Source: Bacillota bacterium
GTDB lineage: Bacteria > Bacillota > Sulfobacillia > Sulfobacillales > Sulfobacillaceae
DNA: 60,058 nt
Assembly (NCBI GenBank): GCA_021820965.1
Contig: JAKACZ010000027.1
Coordinates: 1 to 60,058, forward strand
Direction of reading: 5' to 3'
Below the pieces are notes generated by a model, which did no database searches, was not told the DNA's origin, and saw nothing but the letters and a program-made list of their open reading frames with translations. The position numbers were made by a program, and so were the translations under genes. The first letter of the stretch is position 1. The number at the start of each line of letters is the position of its first letter. Shown in pieces: positions 35,446 to 44,593 of the stretch.

Positions 35446-37312
35446 TCGCATCTCAGACTCCGCATGTCAATTACTGTCAGACGAGACTTTAAATAGTCAG
35501 AATATTCCTCAAAGGATTGGGCGAGGTTTTGCCGAAGTACTGGGCTATGCTGAAATCTCCGAGAGATACCGAGACGGTGTTAGAGCAAGACCCGAATATC
35601 TTTCCCGGCACCGGCCTGAGCCTGGTGGTGCGCTGGCTGGCCGACCGCGTCAACTGGCTCGCGGTGGTGGATGACAATTTGCCGTGGGACCGGGATCGGG
35701 CCCGGATTGCGCCCAGTGTCATCCTCCTGATGCTGGTCATCAATGTGCTGACCCAACGCAATCCCCTCTATCAGGTGGAAGCCTGGGCGCAGACCTTACC
35801 CCTGGCGCTCCTGTGGGGCGACACGATCCACGCCTCCCAGTTCAATGACGACGCGTTGGGGCGCGTCTTGGAGGATCTCGCGGACCATGGGCCGGCGCTC
35901 CTGGCGACGCTGGGGACCCGCATGCAAGCGGTGGAACAGGCGGGGGGCACGTTCTTACATTCCGATACCAGCGCGTTCGCGCTGTTTGGTGATTACCCCG
36001 CTGCGGGCACGGGGCCGACGGCCCCGGTCCTCTTGACCTATGGACATAGCAAAGACCATCGTCCCGACCTCAAACAGATCATGATGGGGCTCACCATGGA
36101 TAGCGACGGTCAGGTGCTGGCCGGCACGATGTTGGACGGCAATACCTCGGACAAAAAATGGCATCCCGCCTGGCTCGAGCAATTGGAGAAGGACGTGCCG
36201 GCGACGTTTTGGCAGGATCATTGTTACATTAGCGATGCCGCCGTCGTGACCGACGGCGCGCTGACCCAGATCGCGGCGATGGGGATGACCTGGCTGGGTC
36301 GGCTGCCGGCTAATTTCACGTTAGCGAAAACGCTCAAGGAGGAGGCCTGGGCGGAGGGCGCCGACTGGGAGGACCTGGGGTCGCTCTCCCCGAAGCCAAA
36401 GGCCGCGCAGTACCGGGCCCAGACCTTTGACGTGACGCTGTATGATCAGACAGCTCGGGCGTGGGTCTACCATTCGTCCGCTCTCGACAAGCGGAAGGAA
36501 CGCACGTTACAGCGAGAGATTGACCGGGAGGCCCAGGCGTTAGCCCGCGAGCTCAAAACACTGGAACGAATGACGTTCGATTGTGAGGCCGATGCGGCCA
36601 CGATGGTGGCGGCGGTCCTCCGCCGAGTCAAGCCGCAGTGGCACGCGGTGACGCCCGTCATCACCGCGATCACCACGCCGGTGCGGCGCCGGGGTCGCCC
36701 GAAAAAGGAGGCGGTCTCTGCCACGATAGTGCGCTACCGGGCGGGATGGACCGTCACGCCGCCCTCCGCCGCCGCGATCCAACAGGAACGCGAACGACGG
36801 TCGACCTTTGTGCTGGTATCGAGCCAGCTCACCCTGAGTGCCCGCACTGCGCTCCAGGAATACAAGCATCAAGACCATAATGAACACGGATTCCGATGGA
36901 CCAAGGATCCGATCCACTTGGATGCGTTCTTTGTGCAAAAGCCCGCCCGCGTCGCGGGCGTTGGCTATCTGTTGCTTCTAGCGTTGCAGTTTGTGCGCTT
37001 TATGCGGACGATGGTACGGGAGGCGTTGAAGGACCAGCCGCCCCTCGCATTTCCCCATCGCACGGTCAAGAACCCCTCCGATGAGGTAATTTTGGACGCG
37101 CTACGGCCGCTGTGGATCATTCGCGAGGACGACGAGACCGGAGTCTGGTACCGCTGGGGGGCAATTCCGGACCCGGTCCGCCGCATTTTGGACGCGCTTA
37201 GGGTCCCCGTGACCCGGAAATTCGTGTGGGATCCCTCAGGCTAACCACTTCGACTACTGGTCCAAAAAATTCCGGTATTGCCATGAAGTGAGTTGCGGAA
37301 GCTGAGTCGCAT
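35446..37312 (+). mobile_element. IS with DUF4277-type (IS1634-like) transposase, apparently complete
   Basis: The transposase frame is intact. Imperfect ends are CATCTCAGACTCCGCA (35449-35464) and, inverted on the right (37294-37310), GCGACTCAGCTTCCGCA. The same left end plus 5' coding sequence occurs truncated at 57801-58430, and a 3' coding tail at 1690-1790, so this element has been active in the genome. Confidence 0.75.
35517..37244 (+). CDS. IS1634-like transposase (DUF4277 type)
   Basis: A 575-residue DDE transposase. The N-terminal domain (GLSLVVRWLADRVNWLAVVD) is followed by the first catalytic block HSDTSAFALFGDYP, then YGHSKDHRPDLKQIMMGLTM, the second acidic block CYISDAAVVTD, and a C-terminal YKHQDHNEHGFRWTKDPIHL with the catalytic Glu. 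No frameshift or stop was found. The start at 35517 is ORF-based; ATG 35547 (MLKSPRD) is also possible. It should be able to move its IS. Two other fragments in this window share near-identical residues. Confidence 0.85.
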   Translation: MGEVLPKYWAMLKSPRDTETVLEQDPNIFPGTGLSLVVRWLADRVNWLAVVDDNLPWDRDRARIAPSVILLMLVINVLTQRNPLYQVEAWAQTLPLALLWGDTIHASQFNDDALGRVLEDLADHGPALLATLGTRMQAVEQAGGTFLHSDTSAFALFGDYPAAGTGPTAPVLLTYGHSKDHRPDLKQIMMGLTMDSDGQVLAGTMLDGNTSDKKWHPAWLEQLEKDVPATFWQDHCYISDAAVVTDGALTQIAAMGMTWLGRLPANFTLAKTLKEEAWAEGADWEDLGSLSPKPKAAQYRAQTFDVTLYDQTARAWVYHSSALDKRKERTLQREIDREAQALARELKTLERMTFDCEADAATMVAAVLRRVKPQWHAVTPVITAITTPVRRRGRPKKEAVSATIVRYRAGWTVTPPSAAAIQQERERRSTFVLVSSQLTLSARTALQEYKHQDHNEHGFRWTKDPIHLDAFFVQKPARVAGVGYLLLLALQFVRFMRTMVREALKDQPPLAFPHRTVKNPSDEVILDALRPLWIIREDDETGVWYRWGAIPDPVRRILDALRVPVTRKFVWDPSG

Positions 37313-38740
37313 GGATACCTACTCTCCAGGTGCGCTGATCAGTGCGTGGAAAATAGGAGCACGGAATGGGATGCCAATGCGGACAATCGGACCGGGCATG
37401 CGTGCATAGTGACTGCCATTGCCGGATTATTGGGAACTAGTCATGCTGTCACCGGATCAACGCCCGGTCTGCACAGATGATGGATGATGGCCAACTGGTA
37501 CTATGTAAGGGATCGCCCGACTGCGCGTGGTGCCGGATGGCTGTGATAATGCGATCCCGTGTCCGAAAACCGCGGGGGTATCGCGAGCGGGGGCATGGGA
37601 ACCTGGGCGGCTACAAGCGCGGCAGTCCAGGAACCAAACAAGCGGCGCCCTGCGGCCACGAGCCGGCTATCGTCGCTTTGCACCGCTTGCACATTGACAG
37701 GTAGTCTGGACCGATGGCGCACCTGAATCGCCTCGATCACGCGTTCAGCCGACCATTGTTGCCGCTGAGTGCCCGGTGACATGATGGAAGACGGCATGTT
37801 GGATTCACACTCCTCGTGGGGGGCAGTACCCCCTTCAAAGATTGATCTGCGCGCTCGCCAGTTCATCCCGCCACCTTTCGGCACCTTTATACGAGGGGCT
37901 ACGGCTACCGCCCGAATTACGACCGGGGAGGACCCTACGTGGCGCATGGATGTCGAAGCGAGGCTGCCGGGTGAAATGGCCGCCTTGGGAGATCGCATGT
38001 TGGGTTTCTAATTGGTCGTGCTGACGATTGGCTACCCGCCACGCCGCCGTCGGCCATCGCCGCACTGCGATGGCCTCCCACGGCAATACGGAATATTCAC
38101 TGGCACCTTTCACTTGGCCTGCCAGGGACGACAAGTAACGGATTCCTAAAGTTGCGGTGGAGTGGGCGCACGATGCCGAAACCCATGAAGCATTGGATGG
38201 GCGGATGCCGACCTTTTGTAAAGCAGATGACTGGAATGCGGTGCATAGGCGTTGACCCGCCAAGCCGCATGAACCACATCGTGTCGGGTGGACCGAGGAT
38301 ACCCAATGTTTATGACGCCTGGTTGACAGTACACGCTGGACCTGATTGCACGGGTTTGTGTGCGTGTTCTCCCTTTCTGGCGTAGTCGTCTCATCGGCTC
38401 TCATAATTTTTGGGGGTGTGTGTTAAGTGGTCGCGATGATTTGGCGAGGTTTCTGTAAAGGTATTGTTCATGGCCTCGTATGCCGGTTGCAGCCGTTTAT
38501 GTAGTCAGTGCTTCGTGCTCGCCGACTGCGAGGCCGGGTCGGTGTTTGGCACGGCGAATCCTCCTTGTTGTCGCATGAAGGAAGAGCGGTGCAGGCTCCT
38601 GGACCGCTAAAGATGTCCGATGTGTATCGTATGGTCCCGAATAGGAAGCCCTGCAGCAGGTATAGATACACTGCCCCGCATGTAAGCGGCTGATGCAGAT
38701 GCACGATCTGATTGGATAAGCGGTATTGGCGGTCAATTCG
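37313..38740. other. 1.4-kb region with degraded sequence
   Basis: Overlapping ORFs on both strands lack consistent coding character. One recognisable piece is the homing-endonuclease-associated repeat at 37603-37782. The remainder, including 37.85-38.4 kb, shows no domain that I recognise. Confidence 0.4.
37603..37782 (-). pseudogene. Fragment with homing-endonuclease-associated (HNH) repeat
   Basis: Minus-strand reading MSPGTQRQQWSAERVIEAIQ followed by GRRLFGSWTAALVAAQV fits one unit of the W..E.VI.AI...(x)..A..R.FGSW..AL..A repeat that is found beside HNH nucleases. The frame is lost after one unit. No nuclease domain was seen nearby. Confidence 0.5.
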
Positions 38741-38851
38741 ACCGGAATCGAGGATGAAGAAAAAATTTATGGCAAATCCCCAAAAATATTAGTAATAATT
38801 ACTTGTCCTGGGAGGAATTTTTCGCTATACCTAGAATTGGTTACATTGAAA

Positions 38852-38900
38852 GTTGGTATCAACCCATCATGCAACATGTCGAAACATACCCGATACCAAC
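38852..38900. promoter_or_regulatory. Inverted repeat upstream of the surface-protein locus
   Basis: GTTGGTATC (38852-38860) is perfectly inverted as GATACCAAC (38892-38900) within an AT-rich stretch (38760-38900) that is the most promoter-like DNA before the RHH and surface-protein genes. Could be an operator. Confidence 0.4.
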
Positions 38901-38950
38901 ATTCACTAGTTCCAAACACTCTGTGGACGGCCTCGCGTCTAAATCCGCAG

Positions 38951-38982
38951 CACCCTCCTGTACGGAAGGGGTGCAGGAGGTG
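38951..38982 (+). promoter_or_regulatory. Hairpin just upstream of the RHH-like gene
   Basis: CACCCTCCTG (38951-38960) pairs with CAGGAGGTG (38974-38982) with one bulged C. The 3' arm contains a perfect anti-16S AGGAGGTG, which the hairpin would hide. The GTG start at 38997 is served by the nearby GAGAGGTGG. Confidence 0.45.
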
Positions 38983-38996
38983 AGAGGTGGTACGTC

Positions 38997-39212
38997 GTGG
39001 CGAACTATTACGGCAGATCTCGCGCGTACGTAGCATTCCAAGTCCGTTTAACGCCGGAGTTGAAGGAAAAGTTGATGAAGCGGTCTTTCGAGACCGGGCA
39101 GAGTCAAGTCGCAATCGTCAATGAGGCGCTTGAAAACTACTTCGCGAATGTCGCGCCCGAGAATACCGACCCGCCATCTTCAGCTTCAAATGGGGGAGAC
39201 GGGACGCAGTAA
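38997..39212 (+). CDS. Small ribbon-helix-helix-like protein
   Basis: A 71-residue protein with AYVAFQVRLTPELKEKLMKR followed by SQVAIVNEALENYFAN, the strand-helix-helix pattern of Arc/CopG-type DNA-binding proteins or antitoxins. The C-terminus is a disordered acidic tail. GTG 38997 has GAGAGGTGG about 6 nt upstream. It lies 71 bp before the large Ig-like surface-protein gene on the same strand, with no toxin gene nearby, so it may regulate that gene rather than act as an antitoxin. Confidence 0.65.
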   Translation: MANYYGRSRAYVAFQVRLTPELKEKLMKRSFETGQSQVAIVNEALENYFANVAPENTDPPSSASNGGDGTQ

Positions 39213-39283
39213 CCCCCCTGGGGGGACAAGTGAGAACTAGATGCAGCGCGCACTAGGTATCATGAGGAGGTTTTTGCAAGTCG

Positions 39284-42200
39284 ATGCAAAAGCAAACGAA
39301 GGATAAGTTGAAGAAAGCAGTCCCGCTGGCATTGGGATCGTCCATGATGGTCCTGAGCTTGATCCCGGCGGCGGCGGCTTTTGCGGCCACCAACAATTTC
39401 ATTTCCAACGTGCAAACGCACGTCAGTGGCAAGACAGTTTCGGCCACGTCGAATCACGGCCACCTCAACGTGTGGTATCAGTTCCGGGTTACCGCCCCGA
39501 ACGGTCACATGTGGATTCAACGGCGATTCGGAAGCAGTGCCAGTATGACCTGGGTGCCGCCCGGCTTGGGCACCTATCACGTTCAGGCTTTTGCCTTGAC
39601 GCAGTGGCAGGTGGCTCATAAGCAGTGGAACAAGGCGGTATCTGGAACAGCTGTTGCCGACATAAAGGTGACCACGGCGACAATTTCCATGAATAGCACC
39701 TTGCCAGCTCTAACGGCAGGGGGGAAGTCCACTGACACAGCGACATTGACGGTGATTAACAGCAATGGCACCGTTGGTGCCAACGAGACAGTTTCACTGT
39801 CCTCGAGTGATTCCTCTGCTGCTTCAGTACCGTCCTCTGTTACCACCAACAGCAACGGGACGGCCACTTTTATAGTTACGCCTGGAACCAAAGCCGATTC
39901 GAGCGTAACCATCACGGCAACTCTCGGCAAGGCTACGGCCACAACCACGGTTGATGTCAAAGCGGGCGCTCCGGCTGCCGTAAAGCTGACCCCGGCATCC
40001 CCCTCGCTGGTTGCCGACGGTGTCGCAACCGACGCGATTACCGCGACGGTGGTCGATGCCAATGGCAACCCGGTCTCCGCGTATAACGGGCCCGTCAACG
40101 TATGGGTGTACGGTGATACGGTAGATGCTGGCATTGCCACGTCTACGACTGCGAACAACGTGAACGATCCCACCGCAGGCGCGCCGATGCAGCTTACCGC
40201 GACTAATGGCCAGGTCACCTTGTCCCTTGATTCTACGAACTACGTCCCAAGTCCGACGACGCAAACCATTACGGTCTATGCCCAAGTGCCTAACACGGGC
40301 TCCCCGGCGTCCCAGACTTTCGGCCTGACAGCTCCAACTGCTTCGCAAGTCGTTGTGCAAGGACCAAAATTCATCGCCAGTAGCGCGAGCCCGTCTGAGT
40401 TCCTCGTAAACCCGGTCGTTGAAGACTCGAACGGTGCGCCAATTGAGGGGGCCAACTATCAAGTCTCCTTGAGCCTAACTGGACCGGCGACGTTTTTCGA
40501 TGGCACCAAGGGACCCGAGTTGGCTTCGTACCCGGGTGGCTACGCCTATATTCAGCCGGACCCCAGTGGAATTGGGACCATTCAGGTTACCGCGACGGTC
40601 ACAAGTTCAGGCGGTACGACCCTCACATCAGTACCTTTGGACGTCACAATGGGCACGCCGGGAACAGCAAGCCAATTGGCGCTGACGGACGCCAACCAGT
40701 TGACCACAAACCTGACCGCTGACGATATCGGTTATGGTGGTGTGGGCGCCGTGTTTAACACATACACACTGCAGCCGACCGACGCATCGGGTATCCCGTC
40801 CACCGGCTCGGCACCCGCGACCGTTAATGCCACAGTGCTCTTCAATGGGAAGCCGTCTACCGCAATCGGGGTTGTCGGTGCCACCAACGCGAATAACTAC
40901 ACGGTGTCTGAATCGCTAAGCAATGGTTCCTATCAGGTTCCGTTAACCTATCTCGGCGGCGGCAGCATTCCTGCCGGTACGTATACGTTACAGGTGACAG
41001 GGCAGGGTCTCAGCACGTACACGGCGACATTCAACGTGGCGGCCGGTGCGCCGAACGTATTAAGTGTCACTCCGAGCACTACGCCGACCGATTTGAGCGT
41101 CGCCAATCCGAGCACCCAGGTCGTCGCGCAGGTACAAGACAACTGGGGCAACAACGTGGACCAGGCGGGGATCCCAATCAACTTCTCGTCGTCCGGTAAT
41201 GTGACGTTAGACGGAAACTCGGCGGCGGCGGATCAGGCCTTTACCAACGCGAACGGTGCCGCCATGGTTACGGCGGATGAACCGGCCACGGTGGGCGATA
41301 CAGGCAAGGTCAGTGCGGCCATTAGTTCCTCGTGGGCAACGGCCAATGGCTATCCTGCAGCAAGCGGCGCCTCCGGAGAGCTAGAGGTTGTGCCCGCGAT
41401 GCCGGCGGCGATCAAGATTAGCGTTCCCGCCCAGCCAGTACCTGAAGGCGACACTCCGACGATTTCGTACGAAGTCACCGACGCCTCCGGGGCTCCGCTG
41501 GCGGGTGACACGATCACGTGGACCGTACTTGGGCCAAACGGTTCGATCGTTGCCTCGTCCTCGGGTGTAGTAACGGCGCAAGCGGTGCCCAACTCGATCA
41601 GTGCTGGCTCGCTGACGGCGGCGGGCACGTACACGGTCAAAGTCACCGACGAGTCTGTGCCGTCGTTGAGTCAATCGGCGACGTTCAGTGTCGGGGCAGG
41701 AACCTTCAACGGCTTTGCCTTGTTTGACAGCTCCGGGAACGTCGTTTCTGGCTCGACGAGCCTAAAGGCGGGACAGACCGAAACGTTAACCCTGAAGCCG
41801 GTCGATAGCGCGGACAACCCGGTGTCGGCACCAGATAGCTTCAAAGTTACGCTACCTACCGTTTCAAACGCGGTATTCACCCTACCAGGGTCGACAGAGC
41901 CGATCACCACAGTTAACGTGCCGGTTGGATCGGATGGAGTCGCTGTTAACCTAACGGGTGACCAGAGCGATACTACAGGCAGTGTCACGGTGGGCGCGGC
42001 ATCACAAAACCCGCTAGCTACCACAGCAGTGTTCTCACCGGCAGTCACCGCTCTAGATTCGGGCTTCTACCAGGCCGAGGTGTTAACGGTCGAGGATAGC
42101 ACCGGCACTGCTTTGGCAGGACAGTCGGTCACGCTTACCGCGGAGGCCTCCGGTGGCGGGACACCGCAGGGCTACTTCCTCAATGCCCAGGGGCTGAAGG

Positions 42201-43060
42201 TAACTACGCTAGCTGTAACAACTAATGGTCAGGGCCAAGTGGCATTCAACTACTACGCCCCGTCTTCGATTAATGCAGCCGCATCTGATGTCATTTCAGC
42301 TGCGGTGGCGGGGTCGGCCCTGAGCGGGACCGGAACGGTAAACTACGGCAGCAGCGCTACGGCGGCCACGTTGAGTTCGTCATCAAGCGTGACGGCAGGT
42401 ATAGCCCAAAGCTACACTATTAAGCTGAACGACCCGAGCTACACCGGTACGGCGACCTTGGCGTGGACTGGTGCCACTGCTTCGCCTAACAGCACGAAAG
42501 CCACGCTGCCCACGACGGCGACCTTTAAGGATGGTGTGGCGACGGTATCCGGTACGCTGGTGGATGCCGGAACCGCTAACCTGGGTGTCGCAGTGTCCGG
42601 GATCGGAGCGGGTACAATCAACTCGACAGCGGACGCCGTGACGGTTAACGCCGGTACCGCAGCGGGTGGGTACGTCTCTTCGGTAACTCCGAGTGGAACA
42701 ACGTTGGGGACTCCAGTGTACGGCAGCACGACAGCCGCAACGCAGGCATTGACTGGTCTATCGGCAACAACCTACACCGTGACAGTGCAAGCCGTTGATG
42801 TTTATGGCAACAAGACCACAACCGGCTCGAGCATTGATGTCGCGTTCGCGGCCGGTCAGAATTCGACCCCGGCTGCTGACGGCAACACCCTCTCGAACGG
42901 TGGAGCATCTATCACATCGGCAAGTGCCCAAACGCTGAGCAGCGGCACACTCACCCTGACGTACACGGTGAGTAGTGTTCCTGCAAGTACAACACCGGAC
43001 ACGATTACTATTTCGCCGGCGAGCGGCAGTGGTATTACCGACACAGTGTCTGGATCGTAA
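39284..43060 (+). CDS. Large secreted Ig-like repeat protein (S-layer/adhesin type)
   Basis: A 1258-residue exported protein. Residues 1-35 (KKAVPLALGSSMMVLSLIPA, then AAAFA) form a Sec signal peptide. Residues 36-130 hold a beta domain (LNVWYQFRVTAPNGHMWIQR, YHVQAFALTQWQVAHKQWNK). From about 130 to the end there are tandem Big_1/invasin-like Ig repeats rich in Ser, Thr, Ala and Asn with recurrent D-x-x-G-N-P motifs (VVDANGNPVSAYNGPV at about 256, TDASGAPLAGDTITW, VDVYGNKTTTGSS). SD GAGGAGG lies 13 nt before ATG 39284, a long but usable spacing. No LPxTG or SLH anchor is seen. Codon use is uniform. The sequence GCGACGGTGGTCGATGCCAA at 40043 is the same junction motif that begins the two silent cassettes downstream. 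Probably a self-assembling surface-layer protein. Confidence 0.85.
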   Translation: MQKQTKDKLKKAVPLALGSSMMVLSLIPAAAAFAATNNFISNVQTHVSGKTVSATSNHGHLNVWYQFRVTAPNGHMWIQRRFGSSASMTWVPPGLGTYHVQAFALTQWQVAHKQWNKAVSGTAVADIKVTTATISMNSTLPALTAGGKSTDTATLTVINSNGTVGANETVSLSSSDSSAASVPSSVTTNSNGTATFIVTPGTKADSSVTITATLGKATATTTVDVKAGAPAAVKLTPASPSLVADGVATDAITATVVDANGNPVSAYNGPVNVWVYGDTVDAGIATSTTANNVNDPTAGAPMQLTATNGQVTLSLDSTNYVPSPTTQTITVYAQVPNTGSPASQTFGLTAPTASQVVVQGPKFIASSASPSEFLVNPVVEDSNGAPIEGANYQVSLSLTGPATFFDGTKGPELASYPGGYAYIQPDPSGIGTIQVTATVTSSGGTTLTSVPLDVTMGTPGTASQLALTDANQLTTNLTADDIGYGGVGAVFNTYTLQPTDASGIPSTGSAPATVNATVLFNGKPSTAIGVVGATNANNYTVSESLSNGSYQVPLTYLGGGSIPAGTYTLQVTGQGLSTYTATFNVAAGAPNVLSVTPSTTPTDLSVANPSTQVVAQVQDNWGNNVDQAGIPINFSSSGNVTLDGNSAAADQAFTNANGAAMVTADEPATVGDTGKVSAAISSSWATANGYPAASGASGELEVVPAMPAAIKISVPAQPVPEGDTPTISYEVTDASGAPLAGDTITWTVLGPNGSIVASSSGVVTAQAVPNSISAGSLTAAGTYTVKVTDESVPSLSQSATFSVGAGTFNGFALFDSSGNVVSGSTSLKAGQTETLTLKPVDSADNPVSAPDSFKVTLPTVSNAVFTLPGSTEPITTVNVPVGSDGVAVNLTGDQSDTTGSVTVGAASQNPLATTAVFSPAVTALDSGFYQAEVLTVEDSTGTALAGQSVTLTAEASGGGTPQGYFLNAQGLKVTTLAVTTNGQGQVAFNYYAPSSINAAASDVISAAVAGSALSGTGTVNYGSSATAATLSSSSSVTAGIAQSYTIKLNDPSYTGTATLAWTGATASPNSTKATLPTTATFKDGVATVSGTLVDAGTANLGVAVSGIGAGTINSTADAVTVNAGTAAGGYVSSVTPSGTTLGTPVYGSTTAATQALTGLSATTYTVTVQAVDVYGNKTTTGSSIDVAFAAGQNSTPAADGNTLSNGGASITSASAQTLSSGTLTLTYTVSSVPASTTPDTITISPASGSGITDTVSGS

Positions 43061-43070
43061 GAAACGGGTT

Positions 43071-44221
43071 AAAGGGGCTGTCCCACGAAGGGGCGGCCTC
43101 TTCTCTTGTATGCTCAGTTCACTCCAGAGTCCCCATCTGTTTTCCCGCAATGTCGCTGTGTTAGTTTGTACCGGAGTGAATTCCAGAAGATCACCACGAT
43201 GAACAAGGACGCCATATATCGCCTGAAAAACCACGAGAAGATGCCGTGGAGAAGGATTTTGTACGGGGTCGCCAAGCGGTTCCAAACGCTCACCAATCCC
43301 GAAAAGGTCGTGGCGGACACGTCGGTCCGCATATCGAAAACGTGTCGTACATCTTCGACCATGTGGTCGGTAAAACCGTGTTGGGTTTCAAAGATCTCGT
43401 GCTGGGCTATTTTGATGGAACCAGCTTTACCCCGCTGGATTTCAGCATTCATGCGGAAAAGGGGTTACGCGGGAAGCAGCGCAAAGAGCAGTACAAAAAA
43501 CCGGCGTGCCGGGATCGCCCGGAAATCAACGGCGAAAAGAATGCACCGTGGATAAAATCACGCCATCGATTACGATGACCAAGCGGGCGGTAAAACACGG
43601 AGTTCGGGCGAAATACGTGCTGACCGATAGTTGGTTTAGCAGTAAAGGGTTCATCCAGGCGATGCGGCAGATCAAAAACCACGCGCTGCACGTGGTATGT
43701 GGGGTGCGAAAAGACAAGCGTCAGTATACCTACCGAGGGAAAAAGTTGGACGCCCAGGCACTGCACGCGACATTGAAAAAGAGGGCAACGCGAAGCCGGA
43801 AACTCCACACCCGCTATGTTGAAGTCGTGGTGCAGGATGAAGGCGTCGGCGACGTTAAACTGTGCCTGTGTCGATTCCCTGACTAGAAACAGTGGCGCGT
43901 GTTTCTGTCCACCGACACGTCGCTATCCTTTACCTGCTGTTCCTCTACACCTTTCTGGCGTATATCCGGAGGGTCAATGCCTACGAATCCTTAAGCGCTC
44001 TGTTTGAGGGCATTGTGGCCGAATTGGTCGAGAAAAACTTGGCGCAACGACTGTGGGAATTGTTCGAGGAACTGCTGCAGGTGGTCATGATCTCTCTCGC
44101 GGAATCGGGCTCCGTAGACCTGGCGCAATTCAAACGTTCGCCGGAATATGCAGTGCTCAAAGCCCTGGTTGAGGAGTCATTCTTTGGCAGTCAGTTACAA
44201 GCATTCAATAAGTCCGCATAA
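43071..44221 (+). pseudogene. IS4-like transposase, multiply frameshifted
   Basis: The element begins near 43071 with GGGGCTGTCCCA, a typical IS terminus. Coding pieces in order are MNKDAIYRLKNHEKMPWRRI (from 43200), ENVSYIFDHVVGKTVLGFKD then FDGTSFTPLDFSIHAEKGLR, KHGVRAKYVLTDSWFSSKGF (second Asp block), and YTFLAYIRRVNAYESLSALF to the end at 44221. At least three frameshifts and a stop separate them. A short relative survives at 18553-18670. Inactive. Confidence 0.75.
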
Positions 44222-44593
44222 ATCGCTAAAATGGAATGGTGAACAGGTGGGTGGGAGTTTTCAAGGGTTGGCGGGATGATGGCCGTCTAAAAACACTGTA
44301 TTGTGTGGGTGCGAAACTCAAGAAATAATATGTGGGGATAAAGTCGGCGTTGCCTGCAGGCCCACCAGACCAGCAGGCATGCAACCGAATCTTCTCCGAG
44401 TGGGCAGGGGGTGTGGGGTCCTTTCAAGTGGGTCAAGAGGAAGGGATTCGGCGGGTCCATTCGATGTAGCTCCTAGCTAGCCGTTGGGACCGAGCATGCG
44501 GGAAGATTGTCAATTCGTTGATGTTCGGAGGAATTTCCGGGTCGAGCCTTAGGACCCTTCACTCCACGAGAAGTTGGCGCAGACAACCTTGGT
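44222..44593. other. Intergenic region, nothing recognised
   Basis: No gene or structured element seen between the two insertion sequences. Confidence 0.4.

Noticed and set aside
37835..38404. 189-codon minus-strand ORF
   Set aside because: Equally long frames occur on the other strand; no domain or SD supports either.
39616..42729. Several minus-strand ORFs antisense to the surface-protein gene
   Set aside because: Biased Thr/Ala/Val codons give long reverse frames; no SD or homology supports them.
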